NCBI GenBank assembly: GCA_040381555.1
Contig: JBEIHC010000026.1
Span: 1 to 28,991 of the forward strand
Length of the DNA: 28,991 nt
Direction of reading: 5' to 3'
Source: CANHCC01 sp040381555
GTDB lineage: Bacteria; Bacteroidota; Bacteroidia; J057; RFSG01
Shown here: positions 8,771 through 17,063 of the stretch, one piece after another
Layout: each line of letters begins with the position of its first letter
How positions within the stretch are numbered: position 1 is the stretch's first letter
Notes under the pieces: generated by a model
What the model was told of the DNA's origin: nothing
Database searches by the model: none
Seen by the model: only the letters and a program-made list of their open reading frames with translations
Translations under genes and position numbers: made by a program

Positions 8771-11185
8771 CTAAAACCGAACAATCAGACCAAAAGAAGG
8801 AATCAGGCTGGAGCCATCATTTCGAATGTAAATCGGTACCCCCTGAGGGTTTTGGGCATCTGTATAAATAGTACCATCAGGGTTTCTTTTGACAGCAAAT
8901 CGATCTGCTGAAGTATTATTGGGTCGCGAAAACAAATTCTGAACATCTAGGTAAAAATTCAAAGACCATTTTTCAAAGAACCATTTTTTGTCGATCCGGG
9001 TATCAACTTGCAAAAAATCACCACTCTGCAAACTATTTAACCGGTTAAAATCAAACACTCCGGATCCGGTAAATACATACTCGGCCAAAGATCGGTTTTC
9101 ATCATAGGGTGTTAAAGGAAAACCGCCTAAATACCTGAGCTTTGCAGATAATTCCCAATTGCGTTTGAATTTATACCCGGCAGTTAAACTGACTAAATGC
9201 CGATTATCCCATGCCGAACGAATCTCTTTTTCTGGATCTGTTCCAGAAAAAGACGCTTGATAAAAGGTATAACTCCCAATCCCGAATATTCTTTTAGTTA
9301 ATTTCTTTTGAATAAAAGTCTCTATTCCCCAAGCATTGCCACTTCCGATGCTTTGAATTGGCTCATTTCCAATTATACCAAAATCCCCGCCCAGATTTGC
9401 AAGACTTATCCCATTCACCAAACTAACCGGATACCTATAATACCGCTTATAAAAACCCTCTACAGAAAGTTGCGTGCTGTTATTGGGCTGAAATGAAAGC
9501 CCGCCCACATAATGATCTGAGCGAATATAACGGGTTGACTGATTAATCAAAAGATTGTTCCCTCCTGTATTTTGTTCAAATCCTAAAACAGTATAGGGTG
9601 GAAGTTTATGATATCTCCCAACGGAAGATGAAATAGTCCATTTGTCCGATAATGCATAGCTGATACTGGCTCTTGGAGAGATTGCTTCTAATGGGTTATT
9701 TCCCGTATCGGTAAAACTATTCATGTCCGTTCTTATGCCAAAAGAAAAGGAAAGTCTGTTTTCCAAAAACGAACGGGAAATCGAACCATATGCCCCATAT
9801 CGAAAAAAAGATATTCGGGTATTTGCCTCTAGAGTATCCAGGAATATTCCAGCTGGTGAACGAAAAGGGAAATTACGATTAAAAATTTCATTGGTGTATC
9901 TAACTAATTGTACCACAGCTCCATAACCGATTCTCCAATTACCTCTATTTTCAACTTGATTAAACCGAAGCTTATTTTCTGATTCCTGACTGGAAAATTT
10001 CAATCTAAGTCTAGCTGGATTGGTATCATCGTCAAAATCATATTTAGTATTGGAATTCTCCAGCATATTGCGACTTAAGGCTACAGTATAAAAGCCCCGT
10101 TGTGTTAGCCTTTTTAATACTAGGCCATTGGTATAGCTCCACTGCCGAATGCGAGGAAGGGCTTCCAGTATGGCAGAGTCTTCTAAAGTTGGTTCATCCG
10201 GCGGGTTTAGGGTCACTTTATCTAAGGAGCCCAATCCTACAAATGTTAGAGTTGTCTTATCGTTGAGTTTATGCTCAATTTTTGCCTGAAAATCCCAGTA
10301 ATCCGGGAGAAACGGCAAGCCCAAAGCAGAAAAAAGGAATTGAAGATAGGATCGCCGGGCAGATACCAAATAGGTTGTTTTTTTACTTTTTCCCATGGGC
10401 CCATCCAAAGTAATTCCTGCTTCAGAAGCCCCTAATTGAAATTGTCTTTGCATTCGTTCGGTGTTTCCCGAAATCATCTGAAAATCCAATACAGAACTGA
10501 GTGCATTATCATATTTGGCCCCAAAAGCAGAACTTTGAAAATCTACTTTTTCTATAAAAAGAGAATTGAGAATACCTACAGGACCTCCCGATGCCCCCTG
10601 AGTAGCAAAGTGATTTATAAAGGGAACTTCCACTCCATCCAAATAAAATACATTTTCATTCGGTGCTCCACCCCGCACGATGATATCGTTTCTAAATCCA
10701 ACCGAACCAGAAACCCCTGGTAAAGTTTGCACCACTTTAGAAATATCGAAATTTCCTCCTGGATTAGACCTGATTTGATCAATGCCGATTGTTTTGATAC
10801 TGACAGGATTTTCCGCCGTTCGAGAAAATGGAGAAGCAACAATTTCAACGCCTTCTACTTCGGTCACAACTTCGGCTAATTCAAAATTCAACATGGTAAT
10901 ACCAGAAGGAATCAATACCTCATACCGAATATCGGATTTATAGCCCACATAAGCAGCCTTAACTTGATAGGTTCCTGGTTTGATATTTTTCAGAGTGTAA
11001 GATCCGTTCTCGTCTGCATAAACCCCTACCCCCAATGATTCTATTGAAATGGAAGCTCCTCCTAATCCTTCCCCAGTTTTTAAATCTTTTACCATTCCTT
11101 GAAGTATTCCAGATTGAGCGTTAAGACTCAAAGTGAAAAATGCCAAAGTGAGAATCAGGATAATTTTAAAGTAAATCGTTTTCAT
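8771..11185 (-). CDS. TonB-dependent outer-membrane receptor with carboxypeptidase-regulatory-like N-terminus
   Basis: About 804 residues from the ATG at 11185; a TTG 15 nt upstream is unlikely to be used. The signal peptide (MKTIYFKIILILTLAFFTLSLNAQ) precedes a CarbopepD_reg-like domain (LQGMVKDLKTGEGLGGASIS, about residues 27-110). The plug follows (EVEGVEIVASPFSRTAENPV, DIIVRGGAPNENVFYLDGVEVP, NALSSVLDFQM), then a long barrel rich in aromatic girdle residues ending in FGLIVRF. This plug type, with VRGGAPNENVFYLDGVE, is common among Bacteroidota receptors that lack a SusD partner, and none is encoded nearby. The imported substrate is unknown. Neighbours downstream are a small secreted protein and two exported TPR proteins, suggesting an envelope-located module. 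Confidence 0.93.
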   Translation of the reverse strand: MKTIYFKIILILTLAFFTLSLNAQSGILQGMVKDLKTGEGLGGASISIESLGVGVYADENGSYTLKNIKPGTYQVKAAYVGYKSDIRYEVLIPSGITMLNFELAEVVTEVEGVEIVASPFSRTAENPVSIKTIGIDQIRSNPGGNFDISKVVQTLPGVSGSVGFRNDIIVRGGAPNENVFYLDGVEVPFINHFATQGASGGPVGILNSLFIEKVDFQSSAFGAKYDNALSSVLDFQMISGNTERMQRQFQLGASEAGITLDGPMGKSKKTTYLVSARRSYLQFLFSALGLPFLPDYWDFQAKIEHKLNDKTTLTFVGLGSLDKVTLNPPDEPTLEDSAILEALPRIRQWSYTNGLVLKRLTQRGFYTVALSRNMLENSNTKYDFDDDTNPARLRLKFSSQESENKLRFNQVENRGNWRIGYGAVVQLVRYTNEIFNRNFPFRSPAGIFLDTLEANTRISFFRYGAYGSISRSFLENRLSFSFGIRTDMNSFTDTGNNPLEAISPRASISYALSDKWTISSSVGRYHKLPPYTVLGFEQNTGGNNLLINQSTRYIRSDHYVGGLSFQPNNSTQLSVEGFYKRYYRYPVSLVNGISLANLGGDFGIIGNEPIQSIGSGNAWGIETFIQKKLTKRIFGIGSYTFYQASFSGTDPEKEIRSAWDNRHLVSLTAGYKFKRNWELSAKLRYLGGFPLTPYDENRSLAEYVFTGSGVFDFNRLNSLQSGDFLQVDTRIDKKWFFEKWSLNFYLDVQNLFSRPNNTSADRFAVKRNPDGTIYTDAQNPQGVPIYIRNDGSSLIPSFGLIVRF

Positions 11186-11256
11186 GTTGCTAGCAAACAA
11201 ATTTCAGGATGAGAAAATTCATTTTAGGAGAACAATTATAACTGTAGTGATGCTCG

Positions 11257-11760
11257 TTAAAAGTACACCTCAACCGCTTCTGGGTGAAATTCATCCCAAT
11301 TTTCAAAGTAAAAACGAACGGTAATTGCCGTAATAATCCATACGGCTATTGCACAGATATAAAACAAAATCCTCCATTGCTTCCGAAAAAAATCTCGAAA
11401 GTTGAATTGTTGTATTCTGCCGCTCGCCTTTGGTGGGGCGTTGCTCTTTCCGCCAAAAACATGTAACCTCAATATTGCGATAATTCCCGCTAAGAAGGAA
11501 GAAACAAACAAACTCCTTGTATAGCTTAGCATGCCTGTATGTAAATATTGAGAATAAGAACTGACTTCCTCATCAGGAAGAGAAAACTGAAAAAGTAAAA
11601 TAAACGGTGCAGTGATTGAGCTAATTATCATCACCCCACGAAGCATATTCTTTTTGAAATTACTTAAATTGAAAACCAACACTAATACTGTTACCAAAAA
11701 CCAAATGGAATTCAACAGGGGTAATATCAACAGAGTTATATCGGAGAAAAACGAAAGCAT
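11257..11760 (-). CDS. Small four-helix membrane protein, unknown function
   Basis: 167 residues with about four predicted transmembrane segments: residues near 5-30, 40-60, 82-100 (SLFVSSFLAGIIAILRL) and 132-150 (ILFYICAIAVWIITAITV). A basic, Gly/Pro-containing loop (about 103-125) lies between helices 3 and 4. No motif identifies a family. It starts with ATG at 11760 and is followed after 71 nt by the TonB-dependent receptor gene. Upstream, 161 nt separate it from the end of the SpoIID-like gene; the only notable thing there is a T-rich stretch near 11810-11820. I do not recognise the function; an inner-membrane accessory protein is the simplest reading. Confidence 0.75.
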   Translation of the reverse strand: MLSFFSDITLLILPLLNSIWFLVTVLVLVFNLSNFKKNMLRGVMIISSITAPFILLFQFSLPDEEVSSYSQYLHTGMLSYTRSLFVSSFLAGIIAILRLHVFGGKSNAPPKASGRIQQFNFRDFFRKQWRILFYICAIAVWIITAITVRFYFENWDEFHPEAVEVYF

Positions 11761-11921
11761 AAAAGAAATAGTCCTTGGTTCAAAATTACAAGGTAATTCT
11801 TGGGATAAACCTTTTTTTTGATTTTATACCACAATTATTTTTCAAAAAAAGATTAGAACCCGCAAAGTGGTGTATCTTATCAATAGAATATTTCGAATAA
11901 AACCTGTTAGTCAGTCCAGCA

Positions 11922-13139
11922 TCATGGTTCGGTATAGGATATCTCCTCAACAATGAGGGTAGATTTTCCAGAAGCCAAACGCATGAGCCATTCCTGAATA
12001 CTCAGCAATTCAATCCCTTGATAAAAATGTCGAAGAATAGATTCGTGGCTCCAGCCAATGGATGAAAGTTTATAAGCCCCGTCTTGACACATTCCTACCC
12101 CATGTCCAAATCCCTGCCCTGAAAAAAAAACTTGCTGTTGGTATTCAAACAAGCGAAACTTTGTGCTTTTTAACTTTAGCAAGGAGCGCATTTCAATGCC
12201 AGACAATACCAGGCCGGGGTCCTGATTTAATCGAATTTGTTTGACTCTGCCGCTTGCATCTGGAACAACCTCCCAATCGAGAATTGGCGTTTTATAATAT
12301 TTGCTTAGTAAACTTAGAAAATCTAATCGTGAAAGGGTATAAGTCCAGGAAGAATTCTTGAATTCGCGGTATTGATCGTAACTTTCTGTAGACTTCAAGT
12401 AAGAAGAGGTGGCTTTCCAAACATCTTCTGAATTAGCAGATTGCCCGCCGCAATTTGCAGAAAACACAGCATCTATTGGTTCTCCAAATTCATCCACTGC
12501 GATCAAGCCTGCTGTAGCCAAAACGGCGTCTTCTACACCGGGAAGGTTTTTTGGTATTCCATGATAAACTTGACAATCTACTTTGTCTGTTAAATCAAAT
12601 CCTTCTCTTACAAACTTTCCCATATTGCGCATGGCATATGTTCTGCTGCAGATAGCCTGTACTTTCAAAAACTCAGGTGTTTTATACAATCCCCCTTCAG
12701 CAGCAACTACCCCACAAATATAGTTTTCCATCCAGACTATATTAATCATTCTGAGCTGATTTTTATGCGCTTGCACTTTTAAATGATCATAATATTCTGT
12801 TGTTTTCTTCGCTCCCTCAGGAGTTAAGGAAAAACGACCGATACTATCTACTGCCCAGAGAATAATTTCTGGCCATGAGCCCAGACTCAATCCATCTTTG
12901 TATACAAAGACCCGACCCGCCAGATATTTTGTAGTTATTGATTGACCAAATGAAATTTCTGTTATCCTTTCTGGGACGGTATCCCCGCTGATTATCCAAA
13001 CCTTTTGGGATTTAGAAGTATAGACACAAGAAGTCATGCCCGGCTTCGGATCTATCCATATGGAAACAGATTGCCCCGATAATTTTGAAATTATCAGAAA
13101 GAAGAGAATTAAAAAAAGTCTTTCTATTTTGAAGTTCAT
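11922..13139 (-). CDS. Exported SpoIID/LytB-domain protein
   Basis: 405 residues with a signal peptide (MNFKIERLFLILFFLIISKLSGQ). From about residue 137 the sequence matches the SpoIID/LytB domain: ENYICGVVAAEGG, LKVQAICSRTYA, DCQVYHGIP, VFSANCGGQSANSEDVW, and near residue 341 the closing motif GFGHGVGMCQDGA followed by HFYQGIEL. SpoIID proteins are lytic transglycosylases acting on denuded peptidoglycan glycan strands; in non-sporulating Gram-negatives the role is assumed to be cell-wall remodelling. The conserved EGG motif contains the Glu position expected to be catalytic. The start ATG overlaps the lpxB stop by ATGA, so translation is coupled to lipid A synthesis, which fits an envelope role. 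About 100 residues precede the core domain, longer than minimal SpoIID. Confidence 0.92.
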   Translation of the reverse strand: MNFKIERLFLILFFLIISKLSGQSVSIWIDPKPGMTSCVYTSKSQKVWIISGDTVPERITEISFGQSITTKYLAGRVFVYKDGLSLGSWPEIILWAVDSIGRFSLTPEGAKKTTEYYDHLKVQAHKNQLRMINIVWMENYICGVVAAEGGLYKTPEFLKVQAICSRTYAMRNMGKFVREGFDLTDKVDCQVYHGIPKNLPGVEDAVLATAGLIAVDEFGEPIDAVFSANCGGQSANSEDVWKATSSYLKSTESYDQYREFKNSSWTYTLSRLDFLSLLSKYYKTPILDWEVVPDASGRVKQIRLNQDPGLVLSGIEMRSLLKLKSTKFRLFEYQQQVFFSGQGFGHGVGMCQDGAYKLSSIGWSHESILRHFYQGIELLSIQEWLMRLASGKSTLIVEEISYTEP

Positions 13140-14242
13140 TCTATCTCTTCTAAAATTTGTGCTGCAATTCTCTCAGAACAACCCGGACCACCCAATATTT
13201 TGTGCAATTCTTGATAATCCTTCTCCATATCCTGTCTTCTTTTCGAATCTGTTATAAGTGCATTTAATTCCTTTACTAAATTATCTTCGGTCAACTCACC
13301 CTGTATTAACTCAAGGATAGCTGGCTTATTCAGAATAAGATTTACTAAAGAAATATATTTAATGGTAACTAATTGTCTTGCCAGAAAAACGGAAAGGGCA
13401 TTTGCCTTATATCCTACTACCTGAGGCACGCCAGCGAGTGCTGTTTCTAATGTTGCAGTGCCAGAAGCAACAAGTGCCATGCGGCTATTTCTCAATAGTT
13501 CCCGGGTTTTACTTTTTACTCTCTTAACGCCTCTTGCCTCTGGAATTGCATCATATAAGGAATCTGCAATGGCAGGTGCACAGGCAATGACAGGCTCATA
13601 AGCAGGAAAACGATGAACGGCTTTCAAAAATTCAGGGAGTATTTTCCGAATTTCCTGAGCTCGGCTGCCGGGAAGGAGGGCAATTATGGGCTTTGTTATC
13701 GCTTTTAGCTCAGGTAATTCTTCTACAGGATTTTCAAATTCATCTAACAAGGGATGGCCATAAAACTCTGCCTTTATTCCTTCTTGTCGATAAAAATCTT
13801 CCTCAAATGGCAATACAACAAAAAGGCGGTTTACATATTTGCGAATAATTTCTATCCTATCTTTTTTCCATGCCCAGAGTTGAGGGGAGATATAATAAAA
13901 CACCGGAATTCCCTGCGCCCGAATCCACGGTGCCAACTTGAGGTTCATTCCTGGATAATCCACTAGAAGTACAGCATCGGGTTTTCGTTCCTGTATTTCT
14001 AATTTAATCCCTCGCATGATTCCCAGTATTTTAGGCAAGTTGGAAATCACTTCTACAAAACCCATAAAGTTCATATCTCGAATATGGGTATTCAACTTCA
14101 TTCCGGCAGCTTGCATTCTATCTCCTCCAGTACCCAAAAACTGTACCTCCGGATTTCGTTTATGAATGGCCTGAATCAGATTGGCTCCATGCAAATCGCC
14201 TGAGGCTTCCCCACAAATAATAAACAAGAGTGGAGCAGGCAT
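13136..14242 (-). CDS. lpxB: Lipid-A-disaccharide synthase
   Basis: About 368 residues from the ATG at 14242; the frame extends to a TTG at 14269, but this would overlap surE and the family signature starts right after MPAPLLFIICGEASGDLHGA. LpxB condenses UDP-2,3-diacylglucosamine with lipid X (2,3-diacylglucosamine 1-phosphate) to give the tetraacyl disaccharide of lipid A, at the inner face of the cytoplasmic membrane (GT-B glycosyltransferase, GT19). Supporting motifs are GEASGDLHG (residues 11-19), FLGTGGDRMQAAGM, YISPQLWAWK, LPGSRAQEI and SGTATLETALAGVPQVVGYK from S260. Length is normal for the family. It starts 2 nt after the surE stop and its TGA overlaps the next gene's ATG, so three genes form a tight operon. 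The surE-lpxB pairing recurs in Bacteroidota. Confidence 0.97.
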   Translation of the reverse strand: MPAPLLFIICGEASGDLHGANLIQAIHKRNPEVQFLGTGGDRMQAAGMKLNTHIRDMNFMGFVEVISNLPKILGIMRGIKLEIQERKPDAVLLVDYPGMNLKLAPWIRAQGIPVFYYISPQLWAWKKDRIEIIRKYVNRLFVVLPFEEDFYRQEGIKAEFYGHPLLDEFENPVEELPELKAITKPIIALLPGSRAQEIRKILPEFLKAVHRFPAYEPVIACAPAIADSLYDAIPEARGVKRVKSKTRELLRNSRMALVASGTATLETALAGVPQVVGYKANALSVFLARQLVTIKYISLVNLILNKPAILELIQGELTEDNLVKELNALITDSKRRQDMEKDYQELHKILGGPGCSERIAAQILEEIE

Positions 14243-14244
14243 TT

Positions 14245-15021
14245 CTATCGCTTTAACTTTAATTGCCAATGATTTAAAAAAGGTAAGGCGTGGTGAGCTG
14301 TCAAATCAAATTGTACAGGACATACCGAAACAAATCCATTTGCCAATGCCCACTCATCTGTATCTTCCCCGTCATCCTCGATACTGAATTTTCCTGTTAG
14401 CCAATAATAATTTCGACCATAAGGATCTACCCGTTGATCAAACTCTTCCACCCAGCGACCGACAGCCTGACGAGTGATTTTTATACCTTTTATCTCTTCG
14501 AGGGAAAGATTGGGAATATTGACATTCAACAATGTTCCTTGTGGCATAGGATCTTGCAATGCTTTTGCGACAATCTCCTGGACTACTGCTCGAGCCGCAG
14601 TAAAATCTGCAGAATGCGAGAAATCACAGAGGGAGAAACCTATGGAAGGAATACTTTCAATCGCTCCTTCCATAGCTGCCGACATAGTGCCTGAATAAAC
14701 CACCGAAATGGAGGAATTTGCTCCATGGTTAATTCCAGAAACCAGTAAGTCTGGCTTATTTTTCATTAAAATCCCAGTGGCCAACTTCACACAGTCAACC
14801 GGTGTACCGCTACAAGCCCAACCCGTGCGACCATGAGGCAGTTTTTCCTCATACAATCTGAGCGGCTTTCCTACGCTGATGGCATGACCCATCCCGCTTT
14901 GAGGACTATCAGGGGCTACCACGGTAACATGACCAAAATCTTTAACGGCTTCAATTAAATTTAGTATGCCCGGTGCCGTGATGCCATCATCATTGCAAAC
15001 CAGGATATGCGGTTTACTCAT
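14245..15021 (-). CDS. surE: 5'/3'-nucleotidase SurE
   Basis: 258 residues with the SurE fold signatures: the N-terminal metal-binding NDDG (N10-D11-D12-G13, in ILVCNDDGITAPG), APDSPQSGMGHAIS, SGINHGANSS with the conserved Asn/His, and VYSGTMSAAMEGA. SurE enzymes are metal-dependent cytoplasmic phosphatases that dephosphorylate nucleoside 5'- and 3'-monophosphates, associated with stationary-phase survival. The start ATG at 15021 is unambiguous. It is the first gene of the surE-lpxB-spoIID transcript and is divergent from the subtilase gene at 15124. The 102-bp spacer contains a strong hairpin (15049-15081). No feature looks anomalous. Confidence 0.97.
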   Translation of the reverse strand: MSKPHILVCNDDGITAPGILNLIEAVKDFGHVTVVAPDSPQSGMGHAISVGKPLRLYEEKLPHGRTGWACSGTPVDCVKLATGILMKNKPDLLVSGINHGANSSISVVYSGTMSAAMEGAIESIPSIGFSLCDFSHSADFTAARAVVQEIVAKALQDPMPQGTLLNVNIPNLSLEEIKGIKITRQAVGRWVEEFDQRVDPYGRNYYWLTGKFSIEDDGEDTDEWALANGFVSVCPVQFDLTAHHALPFLNHWQLKLKR

Positions 15022-15048
15022 GCAACAAAATTACAGTTATTTATTGGG

Positions 15049-15081
15049 TAGCTTGCACCAAGCTGCGCTTGGTGCAAGCTA
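15049..15081. repeat. Near-perfect inverted repeat between divergent genes
   Basis: The arms AGCTTGCACCAAGC and GCTTGGTGCAAGCT pair perfectly around a 3-nt TGC loop; the flanking T/A extends the stem to 15 bp. It is more GC-rich than its surroundings. Neither side has a T-tract and no gene ends here, so it is not an ordinary intrinsic terminator. It could be a dimeric-regulator operator for the divergent pair, a REP-like element, or act at RNA level. Confidence 0.85.
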
Positions 15082-15123
15082 AAATTAAGTAGTATTCATT
15101 TTTTTCTGAAATTTGAAGGACTT

Positions 15124-16725
15124 ATGCGCCTGATTTTTCTTTTTCTATTTACAGCTGCTACCTTACTCCATTCTTTTAAGGCTTATGGTCAACTATCTTC
15201 CGTATGGCTATTATTATTAGATGACAAACAATCTGCCGCATTTCCTGCTTTAAGTACTAGATCCCTAGAAAACCGATTGGCACAAAACATTCCCCTAGAT
15301 GAATCGGACTTACCGGTGAACTCTAACAGAATGCTGGAAATCAGTAGAATAGAATCTATTCGATTAGTTGGTTCCTTGCGTTGGCTCAATGCTGCGATCA
15401 TTGAAACACCCCTAAGTCCGAAGGAATTAGTTCAATTATTTCCTTGGAGTCGAGGATTAATTAAAACCGCTCAAAGGAAGGGAATGGCCTCCATTCCAAG
15501 CATTCAACCTAAACCCAATGACCTTTCTCCCAATCAAATTTCAGCAGATTATGGATTTGCTCAAATACAAACTCAACAGGTTGGGCTAGATTGTCTGCAT
15601 GACCAAGGATACACAGGAGAGAATGTTATCGTCAGCATTCTGGATTCAGGGTTCAAAAATGCGGATATTCTTACTGCTTTTGATTCTGTAAGGCTTCAAA
15701 ACCGATTACTAGCGGTTTATGATTTTGTGAATCAAGACCAGGGAATATATGACGAAGATAACCATGGGATGCAGGTTTTCTCCGTAATGGCCGCCCGAAG
15801 AAATGGACAATACAAAGGATCTGCCTGGAAAAGTACTTATGCCTTAGGAAGAACTGAAACCATTTTTAGCGAAACGGCAGCGGAAGAAAGCAATTGGCTA
15901 TTGGGAATGGAATGGGCCGATTCTTTAGGTGCGCGCGTGATTCAATCTTCCTTAGGCTATAATAGATTTGATGGTGGCTTGGGCTATAGTTATGCAGATT
16001 TGGATGGAAAAACAGCCCTCGTCTCCCGTGCTGCCAGCATGGCGGTTCAGAAAGGAATAGCTGTAGTGGTTAGTGCTGGCAACGAAGGCTCCAATTCCTG
16101 GATGTTTGTTACTGTACCAGCAGATGCAGATTCCATTCTCGCTGTTGGCTCTGTAGATAATACAGGTGATAGATCAGGTTTTTCTTCGGTAGGTCCTACT
16201 GCCGATGGGAGAATTAAGCCAGATGTAATGGCAATGGGTGCATCTACAGCATTATACAATACCAATGGTATGATCTCCAACTCCAGTGGTACTTCGTTTG
16301 CCGCACCTATTGTGGCCGGAATTACCGCCTGCTTGAGTCAAGCTCACCCTACTCGTACCGGTTTTGAAATTATGGAAGCAATCCGAATGTCTGGTGACAG
16401 AGCGTTGAATCCTAATAATCAATATGGATATGGGATCCCCAATGCCTGTAAGGCTGATTCCTTACTGAGAATATCCAGTACCACTCAAAACTTATTAGCA
16501 CAATATCAAATTCAAGTCTTTCCTAATCCAACCCAAGGAGAATTAAATATTTTGACATCAAATTCCCTTACTGAACCTATTCGAATTTATGATCTTCAAG
16601 GAAAATTATGGTTAGATACTCATAATTCTCAAGTAAATGTTCAGGACTGGCCTAATGGAATTTACTGGATTAGAATCCCTTTAGCAGAACAGAAGTTTAC
16701 TTTATATAAGTTTATCAAAAACTAA
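15124..16725 (+). CDS. Secreted subtilisin-like (S8) serine protease with T9SS sorting domain
   Basis: 533 residues. The signal peptide (MRLIFLFLFTAATLLHSFKAYG) is followed by a propeptide-like region to about residue 145, then a peptidase S8 domain with the full triad: D174 in VSILDSGF, H214 in DEDNHGMQVFSVMAA, S391 in NSSGTSFAAPIVAGI. SAGNEGSNSW carries the oxyanion Asn region. From about residue 458 a T9SS type A sorting domain follows: IQVFPNPTQGELNIL, IRIYDLQGKLW, WPNGIYWIRIPL and a basic end FIKN. It should be secreted through T9SS and act outside the cell or on the surface as an endopeptidase; the substrate is unknown. It is transcribed alone, divergent from surE and convergent with porX, whose product is a regulator of the same secretion system in other Bacteroidota. 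Confidence 0.94.
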   Translation: MRLIFLFLFTAATLLHSFKAYGQLSSVWLLLLDDKQSAAFPALSTRSLENRLAQNIPLDESDLPVNSNRMLEISRIESIRLVGSLRWLNAAIIETPLSPKELVQLFPWSRGLIKTAQRKGMASIPSIQPKPNDLSPNQISADYGFAQIQTQQVGLDCLHDQGYTGENVIVSILDSGFKNADILTAFDSVRLQNRLLAVYDFVNQDQGIYDEDNHGMQVFSVMAARRNGQYKGSAWKSTYALGRTETIFSETAAEESNWLLGMEWADSLGARVIQSSLGYNRFDGGLGYSYADLDGKTALVSRAASMAVQKGIAVVVSAGNEGSNSWMFVTVPADADSILAVGSVDNTGDRSGFSSVGPTADGRIKPDVMAMGASTALYNTNGMISNSSGTSFAAPIVAGITACLSQAHPTRTGFEIMEAIRMSGDRALNPNNQYGYGIPNACKADSLLRISSTTQNLLAQYQIQVFPNPTQGELNILTSNSLTEPIRIYDLQGKLWLDTHNSQVNVQDWPNGIYWIRIPLAEQKFTLYKFIKN

Positions 16726-16834
16726 AAAATAAACTTCCTTTTAGATACATTTTGTTCTCTATTCTTTATGCGAATTAAAGAGGAATGAAGAAAAGGTATT
16801 AAAACTCTTTTTTTATTATCCTTTATCTTTAGTG
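16726..16834. other. Convergent intergenic space, left part
   Basis: This is the first part of the 338-bp gap between the subtilase stop and the porX stop. It is AT-rich and contains no convincing reading frame or hairpin terminator with a T-tract. The rest of the gap is filled by the repeat at 16835-17050. Confidence 0.6.
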
Positions 16835-17050
16835 GTTCTACGCTGTTATATGTGGGAAATTAAAAATTAATTTAAAAAGAATTAGCGTATTCTGCCTATT
16901 AAACACAAGATAAAAGCTCAGGAGCTGTGGCTTGTGGGTGGCGTCCCCTCTCCTTCGGGGAGGGTTAGGGAGGGGGCAGAGACAGAGTGAGACTGAGTGC
17001 GAGAGCGACGACAAATACAATAAATCATTACCCACAATAAATGCGTAGCC
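16835..17050. repeat. MITE-like repeat, type 1, copy A
   Basis: About 216 bp with imperfect terminal inverted repeats: left TTCTACGCTGTTATATGTGG, right end (reverse complement) GGCTACGCATTTATTGTGGG. The interior has a GC-rich hairpin, CCCTCTCC/TTC/GGGGAGGG at 16946-16964, unlike the AT-rich surroundings. The reverse complement resembles 28481-28693: a 16-nt identical block (GATTTATTGTATTTGT) and TGTTTAAT-GGCAGAATACG are shared. A degraded relative lies at 24485-24668. It fills the space between convergent genes, its right end 13 nt from the porX stop, so it may act as a bidirectional terminator. It has no transposase, and no clear target-site duplication can be defined. Confidence 0.7.
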
Positions 17051-17063
17051 TAACATTAGGCAA

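Noticed and set aside
15049..15081. Hairpin as an intrinsic terminator
   Set aside because: No gene ends here and neither flank carries a T-tract; the two flanking genes diverge.
16838..17056. 72-codon minus-strand reading frame
   Set aside because: It lies within repeat copy A, and its similarity to the frame at 28498-28701 comes from shared repeat DNA; no start context, low-complexity product.
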